Below, in pieces: positions 17,170 to 26,126 of a DNA stretch of 39,902 nt. Below the pieces are notes generated by a model. That model had not been told where the DNA came from, did not search any database, and worked only from the letters and a program-made list of their open reading frames with translations. Location of the stretch: the NCBI GenBank assembly GCA_944388045.1, contig CALXHG010000018.1, positions 1 to 39,902 on the forward strand, written 5' to 3'. The translations under genes were made by a program, and so were the position numbers. The DNA is from an uncultured Clostridia bacterium (GTDB taxonomy: Bacteria > Bacillota > Clostridia > TANB77 > CAG-508). The first letter of the stretch is position 1; each line of letters starts with the position of its first letter.

Positions 17170-17474
17170 GGGTCGGTCCCTTTTTATTGGGGCTGATCCT
17201 TTTTTTTGTGTTGTGCTACTTGTGTCGTGCTATTGGGGTCGGTCCCTTTTTGTGCTGGGGTCGGTCCTAAATTAAACCAATATATAAAGTATTTTTTATA
17301 CCTTGTGTGTCGCAACCTACAAAAGAATTTCAATAAGTAGGTTGCTCCAAATCGCATTCGCTACGCTCATTTGGTCGCTTACGCGGTATTGCAAAATACT
17401 TTATATATTGGTTTAATTTAGGACCGACCCCAGCACAAAAAGGGACCGACCCCAACATAAAAAAGGACCGACAC
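17170..17474. repeat. GGGGTCGGTCC repeat element with perfect 63-bp inverted arms
   Basis: Arms 17233-17295 and 17393-17455 are exact reverse complements (63 bp). Units of GGGGTCGGTCC or near variants occur at 17170, 17189, 17235 and 17257 in one direction and at 17421, 17443 and 17465 in the other. The 97-bp centre holds GCAACCTAC/GTAGGTTGC and CCAAAT/ATTTGG stems and is clearly G/C-richer than the window. The element fills the 431-bp gap between the SSB and WG-repeat genes and has no reading frame. It resembles the non-autonomous palindromic repeats mobilised by REP-associated or IS200-like transposases; no transposase is present. Confidence 0.9.
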
Positions 17475-17584
17475 AGTAAATATTACCTTAAAATATTGTA
17501 ATAATTTAAAATTTATGATATATTATAAGCAGTCAAAACATAGATAAATAGTTTTGACAAACAAATTTAAGAAAGAGGAAAATT

Positions 17585-19087
17585 ATGAGTAGAGGAAAAA
17601 GATATGAGACAGAAGGAAAATTAAATTATCAAAAAGTATTTGCTGTTATAATTGCAATAGTAGTAATTATCATGTTTGTATTAATAATAAAAGATGTATT
17701 AGCACAAAGGAGCAAATTAAATAAAGAATATGATTATTTTGCAGTATATTCAGCAGACAAATGGGGAGTAATAAATCAAGATGGAGAATATGTAATAAAT
17801 CCATCATATCAAGAGATGATAGTTATTCCAGATAAAACTAAAGATGTTTTTATATGTACATATGATGTTGATGATACAACAGGAACATATAAAACAAAAG
17901 CTTTAAATAAAAATAATGAAGAAATATTTACTCAATATGAACAAATACTTCCTATAGAAAATTTTGACGAAAATGAGAATTTATGGTATGAACAAGATGT
18001 ATTAAAAGTAATGCAAAATGGAAAATATGGACTTATAAATTTAAATGGTAAACAAATATTGCCATGTGAATATGACAATATTACAGTTATACAAGGTATA
18101 GAAAATAGTTTAATAATAGAAAAAAACGGACAAAAAGGCTTATGCAATGATTCTGGAAGTGTTTTAATAGAACCACAATATACAGAAATAAAAAATTTAG
18201 GAGAAACATATAAAGATGGATATATAACAGTTAATCCAGAAGGAAAATATGGTGTAATAAGTGCTACAAAGCAACAAATTTTAGAAAATAAATTTGATGA
18301 AATAAAACAAACATATTTAGGAAGCAACTATTTAGTAATTGAAGGAGGAAAAGAAAAATTAGTTAATTCATCTGGAGAAACTTTAATTGAAAATGGTTTT
18401 GATGATATAAAATCAAATACAACAAGAGGAGTTATATTTGTTTTAAATAATTTATATGGAGAAATGAGTACATCAGGAGAAATACTTATAGAAGCTAAAT
18501 ATCAAGATTTAAAACAAGTAAAAGAGGGAATATATATTGCAAAACAAAATGATAAATATGGAATTATAGATGAAAGTACACAAGAAAAGTTACCATTTTC
18601 ATATACAGGAATTACATATAATGATAAAGCAAATTTATTTATAGCAGAAGATGAAAATTTCCAAACATTAATAATAGATAAAGACTATAATGTAAAACTA
18701 ATAGGAGTTTTAGTTGATATTACAACAGATTATATAAGAATGAGAATAAATAATGAATATAAATATTTCAATCTAAATTGTGAAGAAATCCCAAGTACAG
18801 AAGCACTAAAAGACAATACATTATTTTTAAAAAAAGAAAATGATAAATATGGTTATGTAGATAAAAATGGAAATGTAGTTGTAGATTATGTTTATGATGA
18901 TGCTACAGAGCAAAATGAATATGGATTTGTAGCAGTTAAACAAAATGGTTTGTGGGGTTCATTAGACAAAGAGGGCAAAATTGTAATAGAACCTAAATAT
19001 AATTTAGATAATTATTTATATATTAATTTTATTGGAAAATGGCATTTTGGATTAGATTTAAATATGAATTATTATTGTGAAGATTAA
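17585..19087 (+). CDS. WG-repeat protein with an N-terminal membrane anchor
   Basis: A 500-residue protein. A short basic cytoplasmic stretch is followed by a membrane span at about 17-37 (VFAVIIAIVVIIMFVLIIKDVL), and the rest is presumably extracellular. The body consists of WG/KWG_Leptospira-type repeats: ADKWGVINQDGEYVINPSY, GKYGLINLNGKQILPCEY, GQKGLCNDSGSVLIEPQY, GKYGVIS, NLYGEMSTSGEILIEAKY, DKYGIIDES, DKYGYVDKNGNVVVDYVY and GLWGSLDKEGKIVIEPKY. These form a beta-propeller-like surface scaffold whose ligand is generally unknown. AAAGAGGAA precedes the ATG. The next gene begins 26 bp downstream without a terminator, so the pair is probably co-expressed. Confidence 0.88.
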   Translation: MSRGKRYETEGKLNYQKVFAVIIAIVVIIMFVLIIKDVLAQRSKLNKEYDYFAVYSADKWGVINQDGEYVINPSYQEMIVIPDKTKDVFICTYDVDDTTGTYKTKALNKNNEEIFTQYEQILPIENFDENENLWYEQDVLKVMQNGKYGLINLNGKQILPCEYDNITVIQGIENSLIIEKNGQKGLCNDSGSVLIEPQYTEIKNLGETYKDGYITVNPEGKYGVISATKQQILENKFDEIKQTYLGSNYLVIEGGKEKLVNSSGETLIENGFDDIKSNTTRGVIFVLNNLYGEMSTSGEILIEAKYQDLKQVKEGIYIAKQNDKYGIIDESTQEKLPFSYTGITYNDKANLFIAEDENFQTLIIDKDYNVKLIGVLVDITTDYIRMRINNEYKYFNLNCEEIPSTEALKDNTLFLKKENDKYGYVDKNGNVVVDYVYDDATEQNEYGFVAVKQNGLWGSLDKEGKIVIEPKYNLDNYLYINFIGKWHFGLDLNMNYYCED

Positions 19088-19112
19088 ATGTAAAAAAGAG
19101 GAGAAACAAAAG

Positions 19113-20345
19113 ATGGAGTTAAAGACGAAATACCAGTATACATATTTTATATATCCATATGTTATAAAAGAAAACAGATATATAAGATATTTGATGAAAT
19201 TATTAAGAGATAAAAATTGTGAATTAAAAATCTTTAAAAAAGACAAAGATTTTGATATATATACATATTTTTCAAATAGAGCAAGAAATTTTTTGTTTGG
19301 AACATTTAATTTAAATAAAGCAAAATTACAAAAATTAGAAGAACTACCATTAGAAACAAAAGCAGCTCTACTTGCAAAATATGATTGTACAATTTTTGAA
19401 TATACAATTGAAAAAGATATTCAAGGAAAAGTACAAGAAAAAAGTGGAATATTTTTTAAAATTCCTAAAATACAGATTATATGTTTTAATACAGGAATAT
19501 GTTTTTTATGTATAAAAACACATATTGAAGACAGTGACAAATTTTCTGATTTATTGAACTTTAATTATAAGATGAGAGATATAGCACAAGAATATAATAA
19601 CATAAAAAATTATGATAAAATAAAAGTTCAAACAGATTGTTTTGAAGATGTAAAATCATTTAAAGAATTTATAGAAGAAATAACAGGCCCATCTATAGAG
19701 ACAATTAAACTTGATATAGATACAGAAAGAGCATTAACATATTCTTATGCTTGTATTGATGAAGATGGATGGAATAATTCTAATGATTTTGAAAAAATTA
19801 AAGAGCAATATTATAAGTTTATAAATATATTACCAAGTGATAATAGTGTTAGTCATACTAAAGATAATATGAAAATTATTTCAAGGTGGAAATATGCAAA
19901 ACTTGGTGTAACAAAAGAGAGTATTACATTATTTAGTTCTAGTTGTGATATAAATAATTATACAATATTTCCACAGGAATTTGAAGAACAATATTTTTAC
20001 ACATATATTTTAGCACTATATACTAGATTTTATTTAAAAAAGATTAATTTAAAATTTAGACAAGGATTAAAAATTAAACAAACGAGGAAAGAGTTCATAA
20101 AATTTACTAAAAAAATATGGATAAATGAGGTTACAAATGAAGATATAGGTACAATATTTTATCATCATTTAAAAGAAATATTAGAATTAGACAATATTTA
20201 TTTTGACACAAAAAACAAGTATGATATTTTGTATAAAGAGATGAATATAGAAAAAAACACTAAAAATAATATATTTATTGCAGTATTGCTTTTAGTAAGT
20301 TTTGTAGTAAATGTAATTAATATAATATATCTATTAAAAAAATAA
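19113..20345 (+). CDS. Uncharacterised 410-residue protein with a C-terminal membrane anchor
   Basis: I do not recognise the family. The N-terminal half is mixed alpha/beta with many aromatic residues (KYQYTYFIYPYVIKENRYIRYLMKLL). It is followed by a helical region (about 250-370), a short linker, and one hydrophobic helix at the very end (IFIAVLLLVSFVVNVINIIYLL) with a KK tail. A large cytoplasmic part plus a final membrane hairpin is loosely CorA-like, but no GMN motif is present, so it is not called a metal channel. The start was set at ATG 19113, 9 nt after GAGGAG (19098-19103); an upstream GTG at 19077 overlaps the WG-repeat gene and has no good site. It probably forms a pair with that gene. 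Confidence 0.75.
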   Translation: MELKTKYQYTYFIYPYVIKENRYIRYLMKLLRDKNCELKIFKKDKDFDIYTYFSNRARNFLFGTFNLNKAKLQKLEELPLETKAALLAKYDCTIFEYTIEKDIQGKVQEKSGIFFKIPKIQIICFNTGICFLCIKTHIEDSDKFSDLLNFNYKMRDIAQEYNNIKNYDKIKVQTDCFEDVKSFKEFIEEITGPSIETIKLDIDTERALTYSYACIDEDGWNNSNDFEKIKEQYYKFINILPSDNSVSHTKDNMKIISRWKYAKLGVTKESITLFSSSCDINNYTIFPQEFEEQYFYTYILALYTRFYLKKINLKFRQGLKIKQTRKEFIKFTKKIWINEVTNEDIGTIFYHHLKEILELDNIYFDTKNKYDILYKEMNIEKNTKNNIFIAVLLLVSFVVNVINIIYLLKK

Positions 20346-20395
20346 AATAATGTATCATAAAATGTAAAAAAATTTTTTGTATTTACTTACAAGAA

Positions 20396-20418
20396 AAGAC
20401 AAAAAACACATAAGACAA
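20396..20418 (+). promoter_or_regulatory. Possible Spo0A-type boxes upstream of spoIIE
   Basis: Two AAGACAA words (20396-20402 and 20412-20418) read TTGTCTT on the other strand, close to the Spo0A box core TTGTCGAA. In Bacillus and clostridia spoIIE is Spo0A-controlled, which is why they were noted. The match is incomplete and the surrounding DNA is very A/T-rich. Confidence 0.25.
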
Positions 20419-20448
20419 GTATTAAAATATTACATGAGGTGTTAAAAG

Positions 20449-22836
20449 ATGATTATAAACAATAAAGAAATACTAAAAAACTTGTTTAGTCTAAAAAATA
20501 TAATTATATATGTGTTAGCATTTATGATATCTATTGTAGGAATGGAACAAGATGTTTCTCCTTTTAGTATTGCAATTGTAGGAGCTTGTTTTTCTAGTGG
20601 AATACCGGCAATAGTTGTAGTAATATTAGGACTTATAGGTAACTTAATTGGTGTTGGTGTTATTGGAGCTTTAAATTATATATTAATATTATTAATGTTA
20701 TTAATTGTGTTGTGTTTAAGACCTCCAAAAGAAAATGATGAATATAAAAATGAAAAAATGCAAATTTCAAAACATATATTTTGTAGTATTATGATAATAA
20801 TGATTGCAAAAATGATATTAACAGAATTTACAGTTGGTGATTTATTAGTACATATAACTCTTGCAATAATGTCTGTAATATTTTATAAAATATTTGTAAA
20901 TTCATTATCAGTAATACAAGGAATTAATGATAAACAAGCATTTTCAATAGAAGAAGTAATAGGGGCATGTTTATTAATTTCTGTTGCAATTTCAGCATTT
21001 GGAGAATTATCTATATTTGGATTATCAATTAGAAATATTTTAAGTATTTTTATTGTACTAATACTAGGATGGAGAAACGGAGTTCTTGTTGGAACAACAG
21101 CAGGAGTAACAATTGGAGTAATATTGGGAATAATCTCACAAAGTGAACCTATTCTTGTTGCAGGATATGCAATTTCTGGAATGATAGCAGGTTTACTTAA
21201 TAGGTTTGGAAAAATAGGGGTGATAGCAGGTTTTTGTATAGGTAGTGGTATATTATTTTATGTATCAAAAGGAGATACAAGTAATTTTGTATTGTTTAAA
21301 GAAATTTTAGTTGCTTCTGTTGGATTATTAGCAGTTCCAAAATGGATAAAAATTAATATTGAAGGATTAACAGAAAAAGAAGAATATTTACCAAATATTC
21401 CAAATAATAGACTAAAAGCTAGTAATGATACAATAGAACAATTAAATATGGTATCAGAAACAATAAAAGACATTGCAGAAACATATGTACCAGTTGTTAA
21501 CAAAACAGAAGATGAAATAAAACAAAAGAATAAAGAAACATTTAGAACAGAATTATTAAATAATTTAGAAGGACTAGAAGATAATATTTTATATGAAGAT
21601 CTTATAAGTGATGAAATATTTGATGATATATTTAATCTTTTACTTGAAAAACAAGAATTAGAAAGCAAAGATATTATTAATATTTTTGCAAAACATAATC
21701 ATTACATTGTTGCAATTGAAAGTAAAAATGTAAAAACAGAGGTTGAACAAATTACTAAGGCTGTAAATTATGCTTATAAAACTAGTAAATCAGATTTTAT
21801 ATGGGAAGAAAAGGTTAAACAAAATAAAAAAAGTGTACAAGCCCAATTAGATGGTGTTTCTAAAGCAATTTCTAGTATTGCTGTTAAAATGGAGAATGAG
21901 ACAAAAAAAGATGATGTATTTGTAGATAAAAAGAAGAAAACTATTACAGCTCTAGAAATAAAAGGAATACTTGTTGATGATTTAGAAGTACAAGAAAAAG
22001 AAAATAGAGTATTTATTGATGTTTATTTAAAAGAAGATAGCAAAACAAGTGAAAATAAAGACATAGAAAAAATAAAAAATGTTTTAGAAAAGACATTTAA
22101 AGAAAAACTAAGCATAAATGAAGTAAAAACAAAAAAATTGAACAAACAAGGAAAAAGAGTTTTTTCTTATATGGCAGAAGATAAATTCTTACTACAAATA
22201 GGACAAGCAACTAAAACTAAAAATGGAAGTCCTGTTTCTGGTGATAGTTGTTTACAAATTAGATTAAGTGATGGAAAATATTTATTAGCAATAAGTGACG
22301 GAATGGGGTCAGGACCAGAGGCAAGAAAAAGTAGTCAAATTGCTATAAAAATGTTGGAAAGACTATTAATGTCAGGATTTGATAAAAATACATCTATAGA
22401 CTTAATAAATACAACAATAATGAACACAAATGAAGAAATATTTGCTACATTAGATATTGTAATAATAGATTTATTCAATGGAAAAGTTGAATTTATAAAA
22501 AATGGAGCATGTCCTACATATATAAAAAATGGTAAAAATGTTCAAATTGTTAAATCCTTAAGTTTACCTGCAGGAATATTAAAAGATATAAATTTAACTG
22601 TTTATGATAAAGACATTATAAATCAAGATATACTAGTAATGTGTAGTGATGGTATAATAGATTCAAATGTGGAATATAAAAACAAAGAATTATGGGTTAA
22701 ATATTTGTTAGAAGATATTGAAACAACAAGTGCACAAAAAATTGCAGATTTAATTATAAATGAATCTGTTGATAATAATTATGGAATGATTAAAGATGAT
22801 ATGAGTTTAATTGTTTGTAAAATTTTAAAAATATAA
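20449..22836 (+). CDS. spoIIE: Stage II sporulation protein E (SpoIIE) PP2C phosphatase
   Basis: A 795-residue membrane phosphatase (Bacillus SpoIIE is 827). Residues about 13-310 form a bundle of roughly ten membrane spans. A cytoplasmic central region (320-590) is the FtsZ-interacting and oligomerisation part, and the C-terminal PP2C domain (about 590-795) has GDSCLQIRLSDGKYLLAISDGMGSG, then LDIVIIDLFNGKVEFIKNGACPTYIK and LVMCSDGIID. SpoIIE dephosphorylates SpoIIAA and so activates sigma-F in the forespore at asymmetric division. All metal-binding Asp/Gly motifs are intact, so the organism should be a functional or recently functional spore-former. A GAGGTG site precedes the ATG. It stands between two surface-related genes and not in a sporulation operon. 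Confidence 0.96.
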   Translation: MIINNKEILKNLFSLKNIIIYVLAFMISIVGMEQDVSPFSIAIVGACFSSGIPAIVVVILGLIGNLIGVGVIGALNYILILLMLLIVLCLRPPKENDEYKNEKMQISKHIFCSIMIIMIAKMILTEFTVGDLLVHITLAIMSVIFYKIFVNSLSVIQGINDKQAFSIEEVIGACLLISVAISAFGELSIFGLSIRNILSIFIVLILGWRNGVLVGTTAGVTIGVILGIISQSEPILVAGYAISGMIAGLLNRFGKIGVIAGFCIGSGILFYVSKGDTSNFVLFKEILVASVGLLAVPKWIKINIEGLTEKEEYLPNIPNNRLKASNDTIEQLNMVSETIKDIAETYVPVVNKTEDEIKQKNKETFRTELLNNLEGLEDNILYEDLISDEIFDDIFNLLLEKQELESKDIINIFAKHNHYIVAIESKNVKTEVEQITKAVNYAYKTSKSDFIWEEKVKQNKKSVQAQLDGVSKAISSIAVKMENETKKDDVFVDKKKKTITALEIKGILVDDLEVQEKENRVFIDVYLKEDSKTSENKDIEKIKNVLEKTFKEKLSINEVKTKKLNKQGKRVFSYMAEDKFLLQIGQATKTKNGSPVSGDSCLQIRLSDGKYLLAISDGMGSGPEARKSSQIAIKMLERLLMSGFDKNTSIDLINTTIMNTNEEIFATLDIVIIDLFNGKVEFIKNGACPTYIKNGKNVQIVKSLSLPAGILKDINLTVYDKDIINQDILVMCSDGIIDSNVEYKNKELWVKYLLEDIETTSAQKIADLIINESVDNNYGMIKDDMSLIVCKILKI

Positions 22837-22952
22837 GAATTTATAAATTGTATAGAAAGTATTAAAAAAATATTAACACTTATAAATCATATTAAAAAAT
22901 ATATTTTGTAAATTTATAGAAATCATCAAAAAAATATAGAATGTGCTAAAAA

Positions 22953-22994
22953 GGTTTATAGGTAACCTTAAAAACCTAAATATATTATATAAGA
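22953..22994 (+). promoter_or_regulatory. Leader motif copy 2 (DUF285 gene 5' region)
   Basis: GGTTTATAGGTAA-CC-TT-AAAAACCTAAATAT followed by ATTATATAAG. It is the same motif as at 6955 and 31712, with a shorter loop. AGGTTT (22952-22957) pairs with AAACCT; inside it AGG-TAA-CCT pairs. It begins 55 nt before the ATG at 23008. Confidence 0.65.
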
Positions 22995-23007
22995 AATGGA
23001 GTAAAAG

Positions 23008-24483
23008 ATGGAGAAACTAAAGAAAAATAATGGAATGGCTTTAATTGCACTAATAGCAATTGTATTAGCAATAATAATTGTAGTAGGAGTAATAATAACA
23101 TTTTTGGTTATCAAGTTTAAGGATGATAATCATGAAGACATTGGGAATAACCAAATTTGGTCAGATGACCCATATGCAACAAATATATTTGCTACATTAT
23201 ATGAAGATGGAACATTAACATTTTCTACAACAGAGCAAGATGGAAATGGAATAGTATTCCAAGAAAATATTAGAAATAAAACATTTGGAGCTTCTATATT
23301 ACCTCCATGGTATCAATATAGAAGAAACATTACGAGTGTAAATGTAATTGACCAAATAGTGCCAACAAATACAGATTATTGGTTTTATGATTGTAGATAT
23401 ATTACAAGCATAAATTTAGAAAAAATGAGTACTAATAGAGTAGTTAGTATGAGTAATATGTTTTATGGTTGTAGTGGACTAACAGACTTAATATTAGGTG
23501 AATTTAATACAAGTAGTGTTGTTAATATGATGGGAATGTTCTACAATTGTAGTAGCTTAACTAACTTAGATGTTAGTGGATTTAACACAAGTAATGTTGA
23601 AAATATGTCAGAAATGTTTTACAATTGTAGTTCTTTAACAGAATTACCAATAAATAATTTTAACACAAGCAAAGTAACTAATATGAGTAAAATGTTCTTT
23701 GATTGTAAAAATTTATCTGAATTGGATGTAAGTAGTTTTAATACTTCAAATTGTACAGATATGAGTTATATGTTTGGAGGATGTAATAATTTAACAGGTT
23801 TAAATTTAAGTAGTTTTAATACAGCAAATGTAACAACAATGATGAATATGTTTAGTGAATGTCATAATATTGTAAACATTAATTTATACAGTTTCGAAAC
23901 AGGAAAAGTAACAGACATGAGATACATGTTTTACAATTGCAATAAATTAGAAACAATTAGAATGAGCAAAATAGACACAAGCAAAGTTGAAAATATGAAC
24001 TATATGTTTGGAGGATGTAGTAGTCTTACAGAATTAGATTTAAGCAAATTTGTTACTAGAAATGTAGAAGGAATGAAATCTATGTTTGAGGGATGTACAA
24101 ATCTACAAAAAATCAATTTTGATGGATTTACAACAAAAGAATTAAAAGACATGAGTTCAATGTTTTGTGGATGTTCAAGTTTAAAAGAACTTGATTTAAG
24201 TAGTTTTAACACTCAAAATGTAACAACAATGTATGAAATGTTCTATAATTGTACAAGTCTTGAAAAGGTATATGTAGGAGCAGAATGGTCTATGGATAAA
24301 GTAACAAATTCATTAGATATGTTTACAAATTGTATTGCAAAAGATGTTACAACAAAAAGTCCAACAGAAGATAATATAGAAAATACAACTGAAAGTAATA
24401 CAGATAGTACAATAGAAAATACAACTGAAACAAGTACAGAAAATACAACAGATAGTACAGTAGAAAATACTCCTGAAAATTAA
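23008..24483 (+). CDS. DUF285/BspA-type leucine-rich surface protein
   Basis: A 491-residue protein. The N-terminus (KKNNGMALIALIAIVLAIIIVVGVIITFLVIK) is one membrane helix preceded by KKNNG, which resembles a type IV prepilin start but lacks the usual Glu5. From about residue 130 to 455 there are a dozen or so repeats of about 25 residues built on MxxMFYNCSSLTELDLSxFNTSNVT. This is the DUF285 unit known from Mycoplasma and gut Firmicutes BspA-like adhesins, related to leucine-rich repeats. The last 40 residues are a Thr/Asn/Glu-rich low-complexity tail (NTTETSTENTTDSTVENTPEN) with no LPXTG anchor. The tail's composition continues past the stop codon (see findings). GAAATGGAG precedes the ATG. 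Probably host- or matrix-facing. Confidence 0.88.
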   Translation: MEKLKKNNGMALIALIAIVLAIIIVVGVIITFLVIKFKDDNHEDIGNNQIWSDDPYATNIFATLYEDGTLTFSTTEQDGNGIVFQENIRNKTFGASILPPWYQYRRNITSVNVIDQIVPTNTDYWFYDCRYITSINLEKMSTNRVVSMSNMFYGCSGLTDLILGEFNTSSVVNMMGMFYNCSSLTNLDVSGFNTSNVENMSEMFYNCSSLTELPINNFNTSKVTNMSKMFFDCKNLSELDVSSFNTSNCTDMSYMFGGCNNLTGLNLSSFNTANVTTMMNMFSECHNIVNINLYSFETGKVTDMRYMFYNCNKLETIRMSKIDTSKVENMNYMFGGCSSLTELDLSKFVTRNVEGMKSMFEGCTNLQKINFDGFTTKELKDMSSMFCGCSSLKELDLSSFNTQNVTTMYEMFYNCTSLEKVYVGAEWSMDKVTNSLDMFTNCIAKDVTTKSPTEDNIENTTESNTDSTIENTTETSTENTTDSTVENTPEN

Positions 24484-24619
24484 GAAAACACAACATGGTT
24501 TGCAATTGAGAATAATAAAAAAAGCACAAAAGAGGAAACAGTATAAAACAAACTAAAAAACAGCTTAGCAAGATATAATTATATTTTACGGCTAATTAAA
24601 ACCTAAGAGGTGCAAAAAA

Positions 24620-25939
24620 ATGATAAAAATAGTTGAACTTACTAAAGAAAATGAAGAAAAGTATCTAGATAAAATTGTTAGATTAGAACAAATAAGTCTA
24701 GAAGCGATGAAACAAGAAGGAAGAGAAGGTCAATTATTTGACACAGGAAGAGAAGGAATATCAGAATATGTACATTCAGAAAATAATTCAGTATTTGTTG
24801 CTGTAGATGAAAAAGGAGATGTAGAAGCAACAACATATATAACACAAGGACAAAAACCATTTACATATAATGATATTACAAAATATTTTAAATATGGTGA
24901 AAATTATAAAAAATATGTTAAACAAAAATATCCAAATGAACAAGAATATAAAAAAGATTTAAGAAAAATTTATATAATAAAAATACAAGCATTTGAATAT
25001 GCAAAACAAAGAATATTACAAGAATATAACAAAAAAAATAATAAAAATCAAACAACTTTATATGAATATTTAAAAAGCGAAATAGACCAAAATGGATATC
25101 ATGAAAAAAGCGAATTAAGAGAAAAACTAAACAAATATATGGCAGAATATATTCAAGAAAATTACAGTAGTACAATTCAAAACAAATATGAAATGTTTTA
25201 TTGGATTACATTAGATGATTTAGAAAAAGAATTTGGTAAAAAACAATGTAAAGAAAGTGAACAAATTCAAGATTATGAACAATTTATGAAAGATGAAAAA
25301 GAATATGCAGATTTAATACATAAAGGTTCATTAAAAATCTATGAAAGCCCAGAATTTGAAGAAGAAAAATATTACACAGCAAATACAGCAAATTCTGTTG
25401 AAATTGATACATATTTAACAAATCCTCATAATAGAAGTTTAGGTATTGCAAGAATAATTGTTTATGAAGGAATAAAAAAACATATATTAGAACATTTTAA
25501 AAACCCTAAAAATCAAGAAATATTTTTATGTTCAACTTTACATAGGGATAATTTATCATCAAAATATGTTTCCGAATTTTTTGGATTAACAGATAGTTTA
25601 TATGTAAATCGTAGACAAGGAAGAGATAGAGAAGTGCATATTTGCAAAATTAATAGAGAAGAAGCTATAGAATATTTAACAAATATGTATAATAAATTAG
25701 CTGTTTTATATAATTACAATCCAGAGGGAAAAGTAATAAAAGATTCAGTTACTTTAAAAGTTTTACAAGAACAATTAGAATATGAAGAAAAAGAAAAAGT
25801 TAGATTAATTAGAGCAAAAACAATTGATGGAAAATTAAAAGGAATTAATCATAAATTCATTCCTCAAAAGGAAAGAAAAATCTCAAAATTAAAAAAACAA
25901 ATAAGTCATATACAAAGTCAAAAAGAGCTTCAAAAATAA
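24620..25939 (+). CDS. GNAT-fold acetyltransferase-like protein with a large helical insertion
   Basis: A 439-residue protein. The N-terminal 75 residues look like the first strands of a GNAT domain (MIKIVELTKENEEKYLDKIVRLEQ, then SVFVAVDEKGDVEATTYI). From about 85 to 250 a highly charged helical insertion follows. The GNAT fold then seems to resume: motif A-like NPHNRSLGIARIIVYEGIKKHIL (about 267-290, R-x-x-G-x-A acetyl-CoA loop) and motif B-like STLHRDNLSSKYVSEFFGL. The C-terminus (about 380-439) is a Lys/Glu coiled coil. Substrate unknown. AGAGGTG lies before the ATG. Another GNAT gene follows across a repeat region, so the two may be related in function but have separate leaders. The GNAT call is by motif reading only. 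Confidence 0.65.
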   Translation: MIKIVELTKENEEKYLDKIVRLEQISLEAMKQEGREGQLFDTGREGISEYVHSENNSVFVAVDEKGDVEATTYITQGQKPFTYNDITKYFKYGENYKKYVKQKYPNEQEYKKDLRKIYIIKIQAFEYAKQRILQEYNKKNNKNQTTLYEYLKSEIDQNGYHEKSELREKLNKYMAEYIQENYSSTIQNKYEMFYWITLDDLEKEFGKKQCKESEQIQDYEQFMKDEKEYADLIHKGSLKIYESPEFEEEKYYTANTANSVEIDTYLTNPHNRSLGIARIIVYEGIKKHILEHFKNPKNQEIFLCSTLHRDNLSSKYVSEFFGLTDSLYVNRRQGRDREVHICKINREEAIEYLTNMYNKLAVLYNYNPEGKVIKDSVTLKVLQEQLEYEEKEKVRLIRAKTIDGKLKGINHKFIPQKERKISKLKKQISHIQSQKELQK

Positions 25940-25973
25940 AGTAATAAAAACAGAACAACGAACACATTGTTTT

Positions 25974-26019
25974 GACTGTTATAATTACACTAGCCCTTTG
26001 AGATTTTCTAATTACAGTC
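25974..26019. repeat. Palindrome carrying a 20-bp word shared with 33248-33267
   Basis: GACTGT-TAT-AATTA (25974-25987) pairs with TAATTACAGTC (26009-26019), leaving a 3-nt bulge. Positions 25990-26009 are the exact reverse complement of 33248-33267 (core CTCAAAGGGCTAG). No gene lies inside. Confidence 0.7.
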
Positions 26020-26038
26020 GAAAACTCAAATCGGGCGA

Positions 26039-26094
26039 GAACAATGACGCGGACTTTAAAATGTTATAAATATATAAAATGTCCGCTATTGTTC
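26039..26094. repeat. GAACAAT palindromic repeat, copy B
   Basis: A 56-bp copy of the element at 12105-12170. It is identical except for one base near the left end (GAACAATG instead of GAACAATA) and the loss of 10 bp before the right arm. Ends are GAACAATGACGCGGAC and GTCCGCTATTGTTC. Confidence 0.8.
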
Positions 26095-26126
26095 TATATA
26101 CAGGAAAAAAGAAAGGACAATAAAAA

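Noticed and set aside
17170..17474. CRISPR array
   Set aside because: The GGGGTCGGTCC units are short, unevenly spaced and arranged as an inverted repeat. There are no constant repeats with unique spacers and no cas genes.
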